DNA from: VRUE01 sp040508545
GTDB taxonomy: Bacteria; Actinomycetota; Thermoleophilia; Solirubrobacterales; 70-9
Direction: 5' to 3'
NCBI GenBank assembly: GCA_040508545.1
Contig: JBEVMR010000116.1
Span: 1-64,000 of the forward strand
Length of the DNA: 64,000 nucleotides
The position numbers were made by a program, and so were the translations under genes. The notes beneath the pieces were generated by a model. It worked only from the letters and a program-made list of their open reading frames with translations. It was not told the DNA's origin and ran no database searches. Positions 50,271 to 58,133 of the stretch are shown piece by piece (the first letter of the stretch is position 1; each line of letters starts with the position of its first letter).

Positions 50271-51589
50271 GCGACCTCTACGCACAGCTGGTCAACTCGC
50301 CCCCGGGCAAGCTGATCGCGCCGCGGGTCGGCCTGCCACGCCCGGCGACGCTGAAGCGCCGCTCTGCGGGCGCGCCCGAGACGTTCGCCGCCGCGCTGGT
50401 CGGCGCCGCGCCAGGGGGCCGGCTCGGCAAGGCGATCGAACAGGTGCTCGGCGACGTCGGCGCGCCGCGGCCGCAGAAATCCGACAGCCCGGTCCAGGCG
50501 CTGATCTTCGACGCTTCGGGGATCTCCGACTCGACCGAGCTGATCGAGCTGCAGCGCTTCTTCCACCCCAACGTGAGACGGGTCGAGCGATCCGGCCGCG
50601 TCGTCGTGCTCGGCACGCCGCCAAGCAGACTGCCCGTACGGGCCGCGACCGCGCAGCGAGCCCTCGAGGGCTTCACCCGCTCACTCGGCAAGGAGATCGG
50701 CCGCGGCATCGCCGTGCAGCTGGTCTACGTGGCGGAGGGCGCCGAGGACCAGATCGACTCGACCCTGCGCTTCCTCCTCTCGCCCCGCTCCGCTTACGTC
50801 TCCGGACAGGTGATCCGGATCGGCGAGGGAGTGGCGAAGGCACCGCGTCCCGAATGGGAGAAGCCGCTCGACGGCTGCCGGGCGCTGGTCACCGGCGCCT
50901 CGCGCGGGATCGGCGCTGCGATCGCCGAGACCCTGCACCGCGACGGCGCCGAGCTCGTCCTGCTCGACGTGCCGGCGCTCGCCGAGAACCTCGCAGGTGT
51001 GGCCCAGCGGCTCGAGGCAGAGACGATCGAGCTCGACATCACCGACATCGACGCGCCGGCGACGATCGCCGAGCGGCTAGCCGATGGTGTCGACGTAGTC
51101 GTCCACAACGCCGGCGTCACCCGCGACCGCACGATCGCCAAGATGCCCGAGGACCGCTGGGCGGGCCTGATGGAGATCAACCTCTCCAGCGAGGAGCGGA
51201 TCGACGACGAGCTGCTGCACCGCAACCTCCTGCGCGAGAACGGCCGCATCGTCTGCGTCTCCTCGATGAGCGGCATCGCCGGCAACTCCGGCCAGACCAA
51301 CTACGCGACCTCGAAGGCGGGCGTGATCGGCATGGTCGAAGCGATGGCGCCGGAGCTGGCAAAGCGCGGCGCGACGATCAACGCGGTCGCCCCCGGCTTC
51401 ATCGAAACGCAGATGACCGACGCGATGCCGATCCCGATCCGCGAAGCCGGCCGCCGCATGAACAGCATGTCGCAGGGCGGGCTGCCGGTCGACGTCGCCG
51501 AGACGATCGCCTGGTTCGCCAGCCCCGCTTCGACCGGCGTCAACGGCAACGTCGTCCGGGTCTGCGGCCAGAGCCTGTTGGGGGCCTGA
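50267..51589 (+). CDS. fabG4: High-molecular-weight 3-oxoacyl reductase (FabG4 type)
   Basis: A 440-residue NAD(P)H-dependent short-chain dehydrogenase with an extra N-terminal flavodoxin-like domain (about 1-200), as in mycobacterial FabG4. The C-terminal SDR has VTGASRGIGAAIAETL (G-x-x-x-G-x-G), HNAGVTRD, the catalytic Ser in VCVSSMSG, and Y-A-T-S-K (YxxxK); it ends GVNGNVVRVCGQSLLGA. It reduces 3-oxoacyl-CoA or -ACP, or works in reverse in beta-oxidation. ATG 50267 overlaps the thiolase stop by 4 bases; the frame is open far upstream, antisense-like within the thiolase gene. Adjacent MaoC gene follows immediately. Confidence 0.93.
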   Translation: MSDLYAQLVNSPPGKLIAPRVGLPRPATLKRRSAGAPETFAAALVGAAPGGRLGKAIEQVLGDVGAPRPQKSDSPVQALIFDASGISDSTELIELQRFFHPNVRRVERSGRVVVLGTPPSRLPVRAATAQRALEGFTRSLGKEIGRGIAVQLVYVAEGAEDQIDSTLRFLLSPRSAYVSGQVIRIGEGVAKAPRPEWEKPLDGCRALVTGASRGIGAAIAETLHRDGAELVLLDVPALAENLAGVAQRLEAETIELDITDIDAPATIAERLADGVDVVVHNAGVTRDRTIAKMPEDRWAGLMEINLSSEERIDDELLHRNLLRENGRIVCVSSMSGIAGNSGQTNYATSKAGVIGMVEAMAPELAKRGATINAVAPGFIETQMTDAMPIPIREAGRRMNSMSQGGLPVDVAETIAWFASPASTGVNGNVVRVCGQSLLGA

Positions 51590-52534
51590 ATGGCGGCGCG
51601 CACGCTCGACAGCTCACCGGCGATCCTGCCGCTCTACGCGCGGGCGGCGGCACCGCTGATCCCAGGCGCCTCGTGGCTGCCCTTCGTGCCGGGCAGGGGC
51701 AAAGACGTCCCTGACTTGGAGCTGACGCTCGCCGGAGTACAGCCGGCCCCCGACGCGGTCGCCGCCTACGCCAAGGTCTGCGGCTTCACCCTGCGCGACC
51801 AGCTCCCGCCCACCTACCCGCACGTACTCGCCTTCCCCCTGCACATGGCGGTGATGGCCGATGGCAGCTTCCCGTTCGGCGCAGTTGGCCTCGTCCATAT
51901 CGAGAACCGGATCGCACAGCACCGGCCGTTGGGTCTCGGCGAGGAGCTGAGGCTATGCGTGCGGCCAACGCCTTTGCAGCCTCACAAGCGCGGTCAGACC
52001 TTCAGCCTCGTTACCGAGGTCTGGAGCGGTCGCCAGAAGGCTTGGGAATCAACCAGCACGATGCTGCGCCGCGGCGGCAAGGGTGTGGTTGAGGTTTCGA
52101 CCGCCATGCGGACCAAAGCTCAACCACGCCCGGGCGATGATGGAGCCGAGACGGAGAGCCTCACGCCTAGCGCGGAGTGGAAGCTAGGAGGGGATCTGGG
52201 ACGCCGCTACGCGGCGGTTTCCGGCGATCGCAACCCGATCCACATGCACGCGCTGACCGCGAAACCGCTCGGCTTCCCCAGCGCGATCGCGCATGGCATG
52301 TGGACCAAGGCGCGCTGTCTGGCGGCCCTGGAGGGACGCCTTCCCGACGCTTTCTCGGTCGACGTGCGCTTTCGCAAGCCGATCCGGCTGCCGGGCAAGG
52401 TCGAGTTCCTCAGCGACGCCGGCAGCGAGGAGATCGAGTTCGCAGTGCGCGACTCGAAGCGCCAGATACCCCATCTCGACGGCCACCTGAAACCGGTCGA
52501 GGCCAAGTCCAACAGCGGGAGGAAATCGAAGTGA
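51590..52534 (+). CDS. MaoC-type (R)-enoyl hydratase (HtdX-like)
   Basis: A 314-residue double hot-dog hydratase. The C-terminal hot-dog carries the hydratase 2 motif YAAVSGDRNPIHMHALTAKPLGF (catalytic Asp and His) with IAHGMWTKAR following. The N-terminal half lacks it, as in HtdX. It hydrates (or dehydrates) trans-2-enoyl/3-hydroxyacyl thioesters with R stereochemistry, matching FabG4 upstream. ATG 51590 starts immediately after the FabG4 stop. The next gene overlaps its stop by 4 bases (GTGA), preceded by GGGAGG. Confidence 0.9.
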   Translation: MAARTLDSSPAILPLYARAAAPLIPGASWLPFVPGRGKDVPDLELTLAGVQPAPDAVAAYAKVCGFTLRDQLPPTYPHVLAFPLHMAVMADGSFPFGAVGLVHIENRIAQHRPLGLGEELRLCVRPTPLQPHKRGQTFSLVTEVWSGRQKAWESTSTMLRRGGKGVVEVSTAMRTKAQPRPGDDGAETESLTPSAEWKLGGDLGRRYAAVSGDRNPIHMHALTAKPLGFPSAIAHGMWTKARCLAALEGRLPDAFSVDVRFRKPIRLPGKVEFLSDAGSEEIEFAVRDSKRQIPHLDGHLKPVEAKSNSGRKSK

Positions 52535-53871
52535 ACGGCAACGGCAAAGGCAATACGGGAGTGGCTGAGCGCAGCATGGGCATCGGCCTGCGGGCACTCA
52601 ACTGGCTCGCCGGCTCGGACCTGCTCGACCGGATCCGCGTCCGCAAGCAGGTCGAGCGGGCGCTGTTCCAGGGCACCAAGGGCGGCTTCCGCACGGCGAC
52701 CGCCGCTGGGCGCACCTTCAAGGCGGCGCAGAAGCTGGGTAAACCGGCACGCCAGGCGACCGGCAAGCCGCGCAGCCTCTTCGACATCAGCCCCGACGAC
52801 GAGCAGCAGATGTTCCAGGAGGCGGTGCGCGACTTCGCCGCGGCGAAAGTCCGCCCCGCCGCCCAGGAGGCCGACGCCGAGCGCACGGTTCCGGCCGAGC
52901 TGCTGGCGCAGGCGAGCGAGCTCGGCGTCAACATGCTCGGCATCCCCGAGGAGCTCGGCGGCGTCATGCACGAGCAGGCAGCGACGACCAGCGCCCTTGT
53001 CGGCGAGGCGCTCGCCCACGGCGACATGGGCATCGCCTACGCCACGCTCGCTCCCGGCGCGGTCGCGACCGCGATCGGCCACTGGGGCACGGCCGAGCAG
53101 GAGGCCACCTACCTCCCCCCCTTCAGCAGTGAGGACGCGCCAGCTGCCGCCCTTGCCATGCTCGAGCCACGGCCGCTCTTCGACCCGCTGAAATTGGAGA
53201 CGACGGCCCGGCGGGACGGCGAGGACTGGGTACTCAGCGGCGCCAAGTCGCTGGTCGCCCGCGCCACCGAGTGCGAGCTCTTCCTCGTCGCCGCCGAGGC
53301 TGAGGGCAAGGGCCCGGCGCTGTTCGTGATCGAGTCGGGCGCCTCTGGGCTCTCGGTGCAGGACGAGCCGGCGATGGGCCTGAGGGCAGCCGCGACCGGC
53401 CGCCTGCTGCTCGAGGACGTGCGCCTGCCGGGCAGCGCCCTGCTCGGCGAAGGCAAGCATGAGGACTACGTCGAGTGCGTGCAGCGGGCGCGGGTCGCCT
53501 GGTGCTCGCTGGCGGTCGGTGCCTCGCAGGCCGTCCTCGACTACGTCATCCCCTACGTCAACGAACGCACCGCTTTCGGCGAACCGGTCTCCAACCGCCA
53601 GGCGGTCGCCTTCGGCGTCTCCGACATCGGCATCGAGTCCGCCGGCATGCGGCTCGCCACCTACCGCGCGGCCAGCCGCGCCGACCAGGGACAGGAGTTC
53701 GGCCGCGAGGCCGCCCTGGCGCGCAAGCTCTGCGCCGCCAAGGGAATGGAGATCGGCTCCGAAGGAGTGCAGCTGCTCGGCGGCCACGGCTTCGTCAAGG
53801 AGCACCCGGTCGAGCGCTGGTACCGCGACCTACGTGCAGCGGGCGTGATGGAGGGCGCCCTGCTCGTCTAG
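52531..53871 (+). CDS. Acyl-CoA dehydrogenase family protein with N-terminal extension
   Basis: A 446-residue acyl-CoA dehydrogenase-like protein with an unusual N-terminal 75-residue extension (TGVAERSMGIGLRALNWLAGSDLLDRIRVRKQVERALF), not common in simple members. Core: NMLGIPEELGGVM, DTAALAMLEPRPLFDPLKLET region, NERTAFGEPVSNRQAVAF and GGHGFVKEHPVERWYRDLRAAGVMEGALLV. The usual catalytic-type EGT motif near the end is replaced by MEGALL, so activity or specificity may differ. GTG 52531 overlaps the MaoC stop by 4 bases with GGGAGG upstream. It probably pairs with the next dehydrogenase gene, possibly as a heterotetramer, as known for some sterol-degrading FadE pairs. Confidence 0.85.
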   Translation: MNGNGKGNTGVAERSMGIGLRALNWLAGSDLLDRIRVRKQVERALFQGTKGGFRTATAAGRTFKAAQKLGKPARQATGKPRSLFDISPDDEQQMFQEAVRDFAAAKVRPAAQEADAERTVPAELLAQASELGVNMLGIPEELGGVMHEQAATTSALVGEALAHGDMGIAYATLAPGAVATAIGHWGTAEQEATYLPPFSSEDAPAAALAMLEPRPLFDPLKLETTARRDGEDWVLSGAKSLVARATECELFLVAAEAEGKGPALFVIESGASGLSVQDEPAMGLRAAATGRLLLEDVRLPGSALLGEGKHEDYVECVQRARVAWCSLAVGASQAVLDYVIPYVNERTAFGEPVSNRQAVAFGVSDIGIESAGMRLATYRAASRADQGQEFGREAALARKLCAAKGMEIGSEGVQLLGGHGFVKEHPVERWYRDLRAAGVMEGALLV

Positions 53872-53904
53872 TGCCACCCGCGCTCGACCAAGCGAAAGGC
53901 AGAC

Positions 53905-55119
53905 ATGATCAATCTCGAGATACCGAAGAAGTTCAAGCCACTGGCCAGCCAGGCCAACCAGGTCGCGACCGAGGTCTTCCGGCCGATCTCGCGCAAGTAC
54001 GACGAGGCCGAGCACTCCTACCCCAAGGAGCTCGACATGCTCGCCTCGCTGATCGACGGGATGAACGAGGGCTCTGACATCGGCGGCGCCGGCGCCGCCG
54101 GCGTGCGCCGCGAGTCGAGCGACAACGGCGACAGCGGCAACCGCAACGGCTCCAACCTCTCCACCGTGCTCGGCATCGTCGAGCTCTGCTGGGGCGACGT
54201 CGGCCTGCTGCTCTCGATGCCGCGCCAGGGCCTCGGCAACTCGGCGATCGCCTCCGTGGCGACCGAGGAGCAGCTCGAGCGCTACGGCGGCAAGTGGGCG
54301 GCGATGGCGATCACCGAGCCCGAGGCCGGCTCGGACTCGGCGGCGATCCGCACCACTGCCAAGCTCGACGGCGAGGAGTACGTGCTCAACGGCGAGAAGA
54401 TCTTCGTCACCTCGGGCGACCGCGCCGACCTGATCGTCGTCTGGGCCTCGCTCGATCCCTCGAAAGGGAGAGCGGCGATCAAGTCGTTCATCGTCGAGCG
54501 CGACAACCCCGGGCTGAAGCTGGACCGGCTCGAGCACAAGCTCGGGATCCGCGCCTCGGACACCGCCAACTTCACCCTGCAGGACTGCCGGGTGCCGAAA
54601 GAGGCTCTGCTGGGCAGCTCCGAGGTCGTGGACAAGCAGGGCTTCGGCGGGGCGATGCAGACCTTCGACAACACGCGGCCGCTGGTCGCGGCGATGGCCG
54701 TCGGCGTCGCCCGCGCCTCGCTCGAGCGGGCGCGCGAGTGCCTGGCCGAAGCCGGGGTCGAGATCGACTACGCGCTGCCTGCCCTCTCCCAGCCGGCCGC
54801 CGTCTCCCGCTACCTGGAGATGGAGGCCGACTACGAGGCGGCACGGCTGCTGACCCTGCAGGCGGCCTGGATGGCCGACAACGGGAAGCCGAACTCGCTG
54901 CAGGCCTCGATGGCGAAGGCGAAGGCCGGCCGCACCTGCGTTGACGTGGCGCTCGGCTGCGTCGAGCTCTGCGGCGCCGTCGGCTACGGCGAGGACGAGC
55001 TGCTGGAGAAGTGGGCGCGCGACGCCAAGATCCTCGACATCTTCGAGGGCACGCAGCAGATCCAGCTGCTGATCGTGGCGCGCCAGCTGCTCGGCAAGAG
55101 CTCGTCCGAACTGCGTTAA
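53905..55119 (+). CDS. Acyl-CoA dehydrogenase
   Basis: A 404-residue enzyme of the same family as its upstream neighbour, with distinct halves: GLLLSMPRQGLGNSAIASVAT, MAITEPEAGSDSAAIRTTAKLDGEEYVLNGEKIFVTSGDRADLIVV (FAD and substrate region), IRASDTANFTLQDCRVPKEALLG, and KILDIFEGTQQIQLLIVARQLL, where the catalytic-type Glu of the EGT motif is present. It thus looks catalytically complete, unlike the partner gene, which lacks EGT. GAAAGG precedes ATG 53905. It is the last gene of the operon and its stop overlaps the convergent HxlR gene stop by 3-4 bases. Confidence 0.92.
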   Translation: MINLEIPKKFKPLASQANQVATEVFRPISRKYDEAEHSYPKELDMLASLIDGMNEGSDIGGAGAAGVRRESSDNGDSGNRNGSNLSTVLGIVELCWGDVGLLLSMPRQGLGNSAIASVATEEQLERYGGKWAAMAITEPEAGSDSAAIRTTAKLDGEEYVLNGEKIFVTSGDRADLIVVWASLDPSKGRAAIKSFIVERDNPGLKLDRLEHKLGIRASDTANFTLQDCRVPKEALLGSSEVVDKQGFGGAMQTFDNTRPLVAAMAVGVARASLERARECLAEAGVEIDYALPALSQPAAVSRYLEMEADYEAARLLTLQAAWMADNGKPNSLQASMAKAKAGRTCVDVALGCVELCGAVGYGEDELLEKWARDAKILDIFEGTQQIQLLIVARQLLGKSSSELR

Positions 55120-55802
55120 ACGGCGGCGGGCTCGGCGCTGCCCTCGGCGACGAGGGCACGCGCCGTCTCTCGCAAACGCTCGGGCAGGACGACCCAGGCG
55201 CGTAGGTCCGCCAGCGCGCTGCGGTCACCCTCGATCTCGATCCTCTCGTCGGCCACCTCGCCGGCGACCAGAGCAGCCAGCACCGGGGCCGGATCTCCGA
55301 TCAGGACCAGGTCGGGGCCCTCGGCTTCGCCACGACCAGCGGCAATCCAGCCCTCCTCGACCCGCAGCCAGTAGTCCTGACCGCCACTACGCAGGCCGAC
55401 GGTCAACTGCGCATCCGCCGGCGGCTGGGAAATCGTCCGGATCGCGTTCGGCAACGAGGTTGGCGCCAGGTCTACGACGTCGTCGACCCGCTCGAAGTGC
55501 AGGCCCCAGCGGCTCAGCTCGAGCATCGGCCGCTCCAATGCCCAGCCGACATCGGTCAGCTCATAGGCAACGCCAGTCGCCGGCGCGGAAAGATCGCGGC
55601 GACGGACGATGTCGTGGCTCTCGAGATCACGCAGGCGCTTGGTCAGAACATCGGTTGGCGCACCGCCGACGTTACGGACCAGGTCGGAGAAGCGCAACGG
55701 GCCGAGCGAGAGCTCACGCACGATCAGCAGCGACCAGCGCTCACCGATACGGTCGAGCGCACAGGCGAGGCTGCACGACTGGTCGTATTCACGTCTCTTC
55801 AT
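55116..55802 (-). CDS. HxlR-family transcriptional regulator with C-terminal SCP2-like domain
   Basis: A 228-residue regulator. The N-terminal winged helix (about 1-110) has the HxlR signature CSLACALDRIGERWSLLIVRELSLGPLRFSDLVRNV with an early Cys pair (C10, C14), then LTKRLRDLESHDIVRRRD and YELTDVGWAL. The C-terminal part (about 120-228) resembles an SCP2-type lipid-binding fold (GPDLVLIGDPAPVLAALVAGEVADERIEIEGDRSAL), so a hydrophobic ligand is plausible. TACCAT sits 7 bases before ATG 55802. A perfect palindrome lies between it and the divergent MMPL gene. Confidence 0.88.
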   Translation of the reverse strand: MKRREYDQSCSLACALDRIGERWSLLIVRELSLGPLRFSDLVRNVGGAPTDVLTKRLRDLESHDIVRRRDLSAPATGVAYELTDVGWALERPMLELSRWGLHFERVDDVVDLAPTSLPNAIRTISQPPADAQLTVGLRSGGQDYWLRVEEGWIAAGRGEAEGPDLVLIGDPAPVLAALVAGEVADERIEIEGDRSALADLRAWVVLPERLRETARALVAEGSAEPAAV

Positions 55803-55809
55803 CGATTCG

Positions 55810-55815
55810 ATGGTA
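55810..55815 (-). promoter_or_regulatory. Putative leaderless -10 box of HxlR gene (TACCAT)
   Basis: Minus-strand TACCAT is 7 bases from ATG 55802. Confidence 0.5.
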
Positions 55816-55840
55816 GCGATCGTAGCAACGTTAATTTGCT

Positions 55841-55862
55841 TTTCAAAGTGATCACTTTGAAA
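55841..55862. promoter_or_regulatory. Perfect 22-bp palindrome, likely HxlR operator
   Basis: Half site TTTCAAAGTGA is followed directly by its exact reverse complement. It covers the -35 position of the MMPL promoter (TACGGT at 55868) and borders that of the HxlR promoter, so binding could repress both. Confidence 0.75.
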
Positions 55863-55867
55863 TCTGG

Positions 55868-55873
55868 TACGGT
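55868..55873 (+). promoter_or_regulatory. -10 box of MMPL/leader transcript (TACGGT)
   Basis: TACGGT ends 7 bases before ATG 55881, the start of a 15-codon open frame that overlaps the MMPL start. Confidence 0.5.
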
Positions 55874-55880
55874 CCCGCCG

Positions 55881-55928
55881 ATGCTGATCTCACGCCTCGT
55901 CTCCCGGCCCCGTTTCCTCCCCAGATGA
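55881..55928 (+). CDS. 15-codon leader ORF overlapping the MMPL start
   Basis: Leaderless-type ATG 55881 opens a 15-codon frame, MLISRLVSRPRFLPR, rich in Arg/Leu. Its TGA (55926-55928) overlaps the MMPL ATG (55925) as ATGA. The MMPL gene has no Shine-Dalgarno sequence of its own, so ribosomes could reach it by translating this leader. Too short to judge by coding bias. Confidence 0.4.
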   Translation: MLISRLVSRPRFLPR

Positions 55929-58099
55929 ACCGGATCGCAAACCTCACCTGGAAGCATCCGAAGCTCGTACTCGCCGCGGTCGCGGTCTTCGTAGTCTTCG
56001 CTGCGACCGCCGGGAAAGACGTCGAGAGCCACCTCAAGGCGGCCGGCTTCGCAGACAGCGCTTCGGAGAGCGAGCGGGCAACCGTTCTCCTGCGCGACTC
56101 GCTCGGCTACAACCCCAACCCGGCGATCGTCCTCGTCGTCCGCAACCCCGACGGCGGCAAGCTCGACACGACCGACCCCGCGGTCCGCGCCGAGGTCGCT
56201 CGCCTCAGCAGCGAGACGGCGCAGGTCGAGCACGTCGGACGTGTCCTCAACCCGCTGCGCAACCCACGCGAGGGCGCTCGGTTGATCGCCCGCGACGGCG
56301 AATCGGTCGCGATCGCCGCCTACCTCTCCACCGCCGACGTCGAGGACGCTGGTGGCTACGCCGCCGAAGGGGTCGCGCCGATCGCCGCCTCGAGCTCGCT
56401 CGACGTCGCGATGGGCGGCTTCGCCCCGGGCTTCAACGAGACCAACGACCAGACCCGGGAAGACCTGACCAAGGCAGAGCTGATCGCGTTCCCGATCCTC
56501 GCCCTGCTGCTGCTCTTCGTCTTCCGCGGCGTGGTGGCCGCGGCGATACCGCTGCTGCTAGGCGTGGTCTCGATCATCGGCACGTTGCTCGTGCTGCGGA
56601 TCATGGCGAGCTTCACCGACACCTCCCTCTTCGCGCTAAACATCGCCACCGGGTTGAGTCTCGGCCTAGCGGTTGACTATGCCCTGCTTCTGGTCTCGCG
56701 CTATCGCGAGGAGATAAGTCGCGGGGGCGCATCACGGGAGGCGCACCGCCGCACGGTTCAGACGGCCGGCCGCACCGCGGTCTTCTCGGGCCTCACCGTG
56801 GCAGCGGCAATGGCGGCCCTGATCGTGATGCCGCAGCGCTTCCTCTACTCGATGGCAGTCGCCGGCGCTTCGGTCGCCGTGCTTTCCTCGCTGATGGCGA
56901 TCCTCGTGGTGCCCTCGTTGCTGGCCATACTCGGGCCCCGCATCGATGCCCTCTCAATCCGTCGCGGGCCGGCGGTGTCCGACACCTCCGACGGGTGGTA
57001 CCGCCTCGCCCGCGGCGTCATGCGCCGCCCGATCGCCGTTGCCCTGGCCAGCTCCGCCTTGATGCTGGCCGCAGCAGCGCCGTTGCTGTGGACCACCCTG
57101 GCCGGCCCCAGCGCCGAGGCCGTGCCGCCCGACGAGCCCTCCGCGAAGGCATACGACTACCTCGAAGCGCACTACCCGCGCGACGTCACCGAGGCGGTCA
57201 CCGTCACCGTCGACGGCAGCGCCGGGCCAGCGCAACTCGCCGCCTTCCGCCAGCGGATCGAAGCGCTTGACGGCGTCACCGGCGGCGCACCGTTCATCCC
57301 CGCCTCGGAGCGGGTCGCCTTCGCCAACTTCGCCCTCGAGGGCGCCGCGCTCGATCCCAAGACGCAGGACGTCGTCCATGGGATCCGCGGTCTCGACCCG
57401 CCTGCTGCGACCGCCACGCTCGTCTCCGGCAACACCGCCGGCTTCATCGACCAGAAGCAGAGCTTGATCGACCATGCACCGTTGGTGGTCGCAATCGTGG
57501 TCCTCACCACGCTCGTCATCCTCTTCCTGCTGACCGGCTCGGTGCTGCTGCCGATCAAGACGCTGGTGATGAACTCACTGACGCTCGGCGCAACGCTCGG
57601 CATCCTCGTCCTCGCCTTCCAGGAGGGCTGGCTCGAGGCGCCCCTCGACTACACGGGGCCCAACGCGATCGAGGTGACCAGCCTGGTCTTCCTCTTCGCA
57701 GTGATCTTCGGCCTCGCCACCGATTACGCCGTGCTGGTGATGGCGCGGATCAAGGAACGCTACGACCTCGGCGACAGCAACGAGGAGGCGGTCGCGATCG
57801 GCATCGGCCGCACCGGCCGGGTGATCACCGCGGCAGCGCTGGCGATCGCGGTCGTCTTCCTCGCATTCGGCGTCAGCAGCGTCTTCTTCGTCAAGCAGAT
57901 CGCGATCGGGATGGCCTTCGGCGTGATGCTCGACGCGACCGTCGTCCGCGCCCTGCTCGTGCCCTCGCTGATGCGGCTCTTCGGCGAGTGGAACTGGTGG
58001 GCGCCGAAGCCGCTGCGCCGCATCCAGGAGCGCTTCGGCTTCTCCGAGTCCGAGCCACCCGATTCGCCCGCGGCAGAGCCCGCCCCAGAAGCGACCTGA
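55925..58099 (+). CDS. MMPL/RND-family transporter, paralog of 46661
   Basis: A 724-residue RND transporter closely similar to the one at 46661: MNRIANLTWKHPKLVLAAV start, HLKAAGFADSASESERA, GGFAPGFNETNDQTREDL, GLSLGLAVDYALLLVSRYREE with the proton-relay Asp-Tyr in helix 4, PQRFLYSMA, VVAIVVLTTLVILFLLTGSVLLPIKTLVMN, and FGLATDYAVLVMARIKERY in the second half. Likely export of a lipid or hydrophobic compound. The gene is divergent from HxlR and downstream of a palindromic operator, so it is probably HxlR-repressed. The acyl-CoA synthetase gene follows by 34 bp. Confidence 0.92.
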   Translation: MNRIANLTWKHPKLVLAAVAVFVVFAATAGKDVESHLKAAGFADSASESERATVLLRDSLGYNPNPAIVLVVRNPDGGKLDTTDPAVRAEVARLSSETAQVEHVGRVLNPLRNPREGARLIARDGESVAIAAYLSTADVEDAGGYAAEGVAPIAASSSLDVAMGGFAPGFNETNDQTREDLTKAELIAFPILALLLLFVFRGVVAAAIPLLLGVVSIIGTLLVLRIMASFTDTSLFALNIATGLSLGLAVDYALLLVSRYREEISRGGASREAHRRTVQTAGRTAVFSGLTVAAAMAALIVMPQRFLYSMAVAGASVAVLSSLMAILVVPSLLAILGPRIDALSIRRGPAVSDTSDGWYRLARGVMRRPIAVALASSALMLAAAAPLLWTTLAGPSAEAVPPDEPSAKAYDYLEAHYPRDVTEAVTVTVDGSAGPAQLAAFRQRIEALDGVTGGAPFIPASERVAFANFALEGAALDPKTQDVVHGIRGLDPPAATATLVSGNTAGFIDQKQSLIDHAPLVVAIVVLTTLVILFLLTGSVLLPIKTLVMNSLTLGATLGILVLAFQEGWLEAPLDYTGPNAIEVTSLVFLFAVIFGLATDYAVLVMARIKERYDLGDSNEEAVAIGIGRTGRVITAAALAIAVVFLAFGVSSVFFVKQIAIGMAFGVMLDATVVRALLVPSLMRLFGEWNWWAPKPLRRIQERFGFSESEPPDSPAAEPAPEAT

Positions 58100-58120
58100 G
58101 CCACCTGCCGCTCGTTGCGG

Positions 58121-58126
58121 CAGACT
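58121..58126 (+). promoter_or_regulatory. Putative leaderless -10 box (CAGACT)
   Basis: CAGACT ends 7 bases before GTG 58134, inside the short gap after the MMPL stop. Confidence 0.35.
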
Positions 58127-58133
58127 GCCGCGC

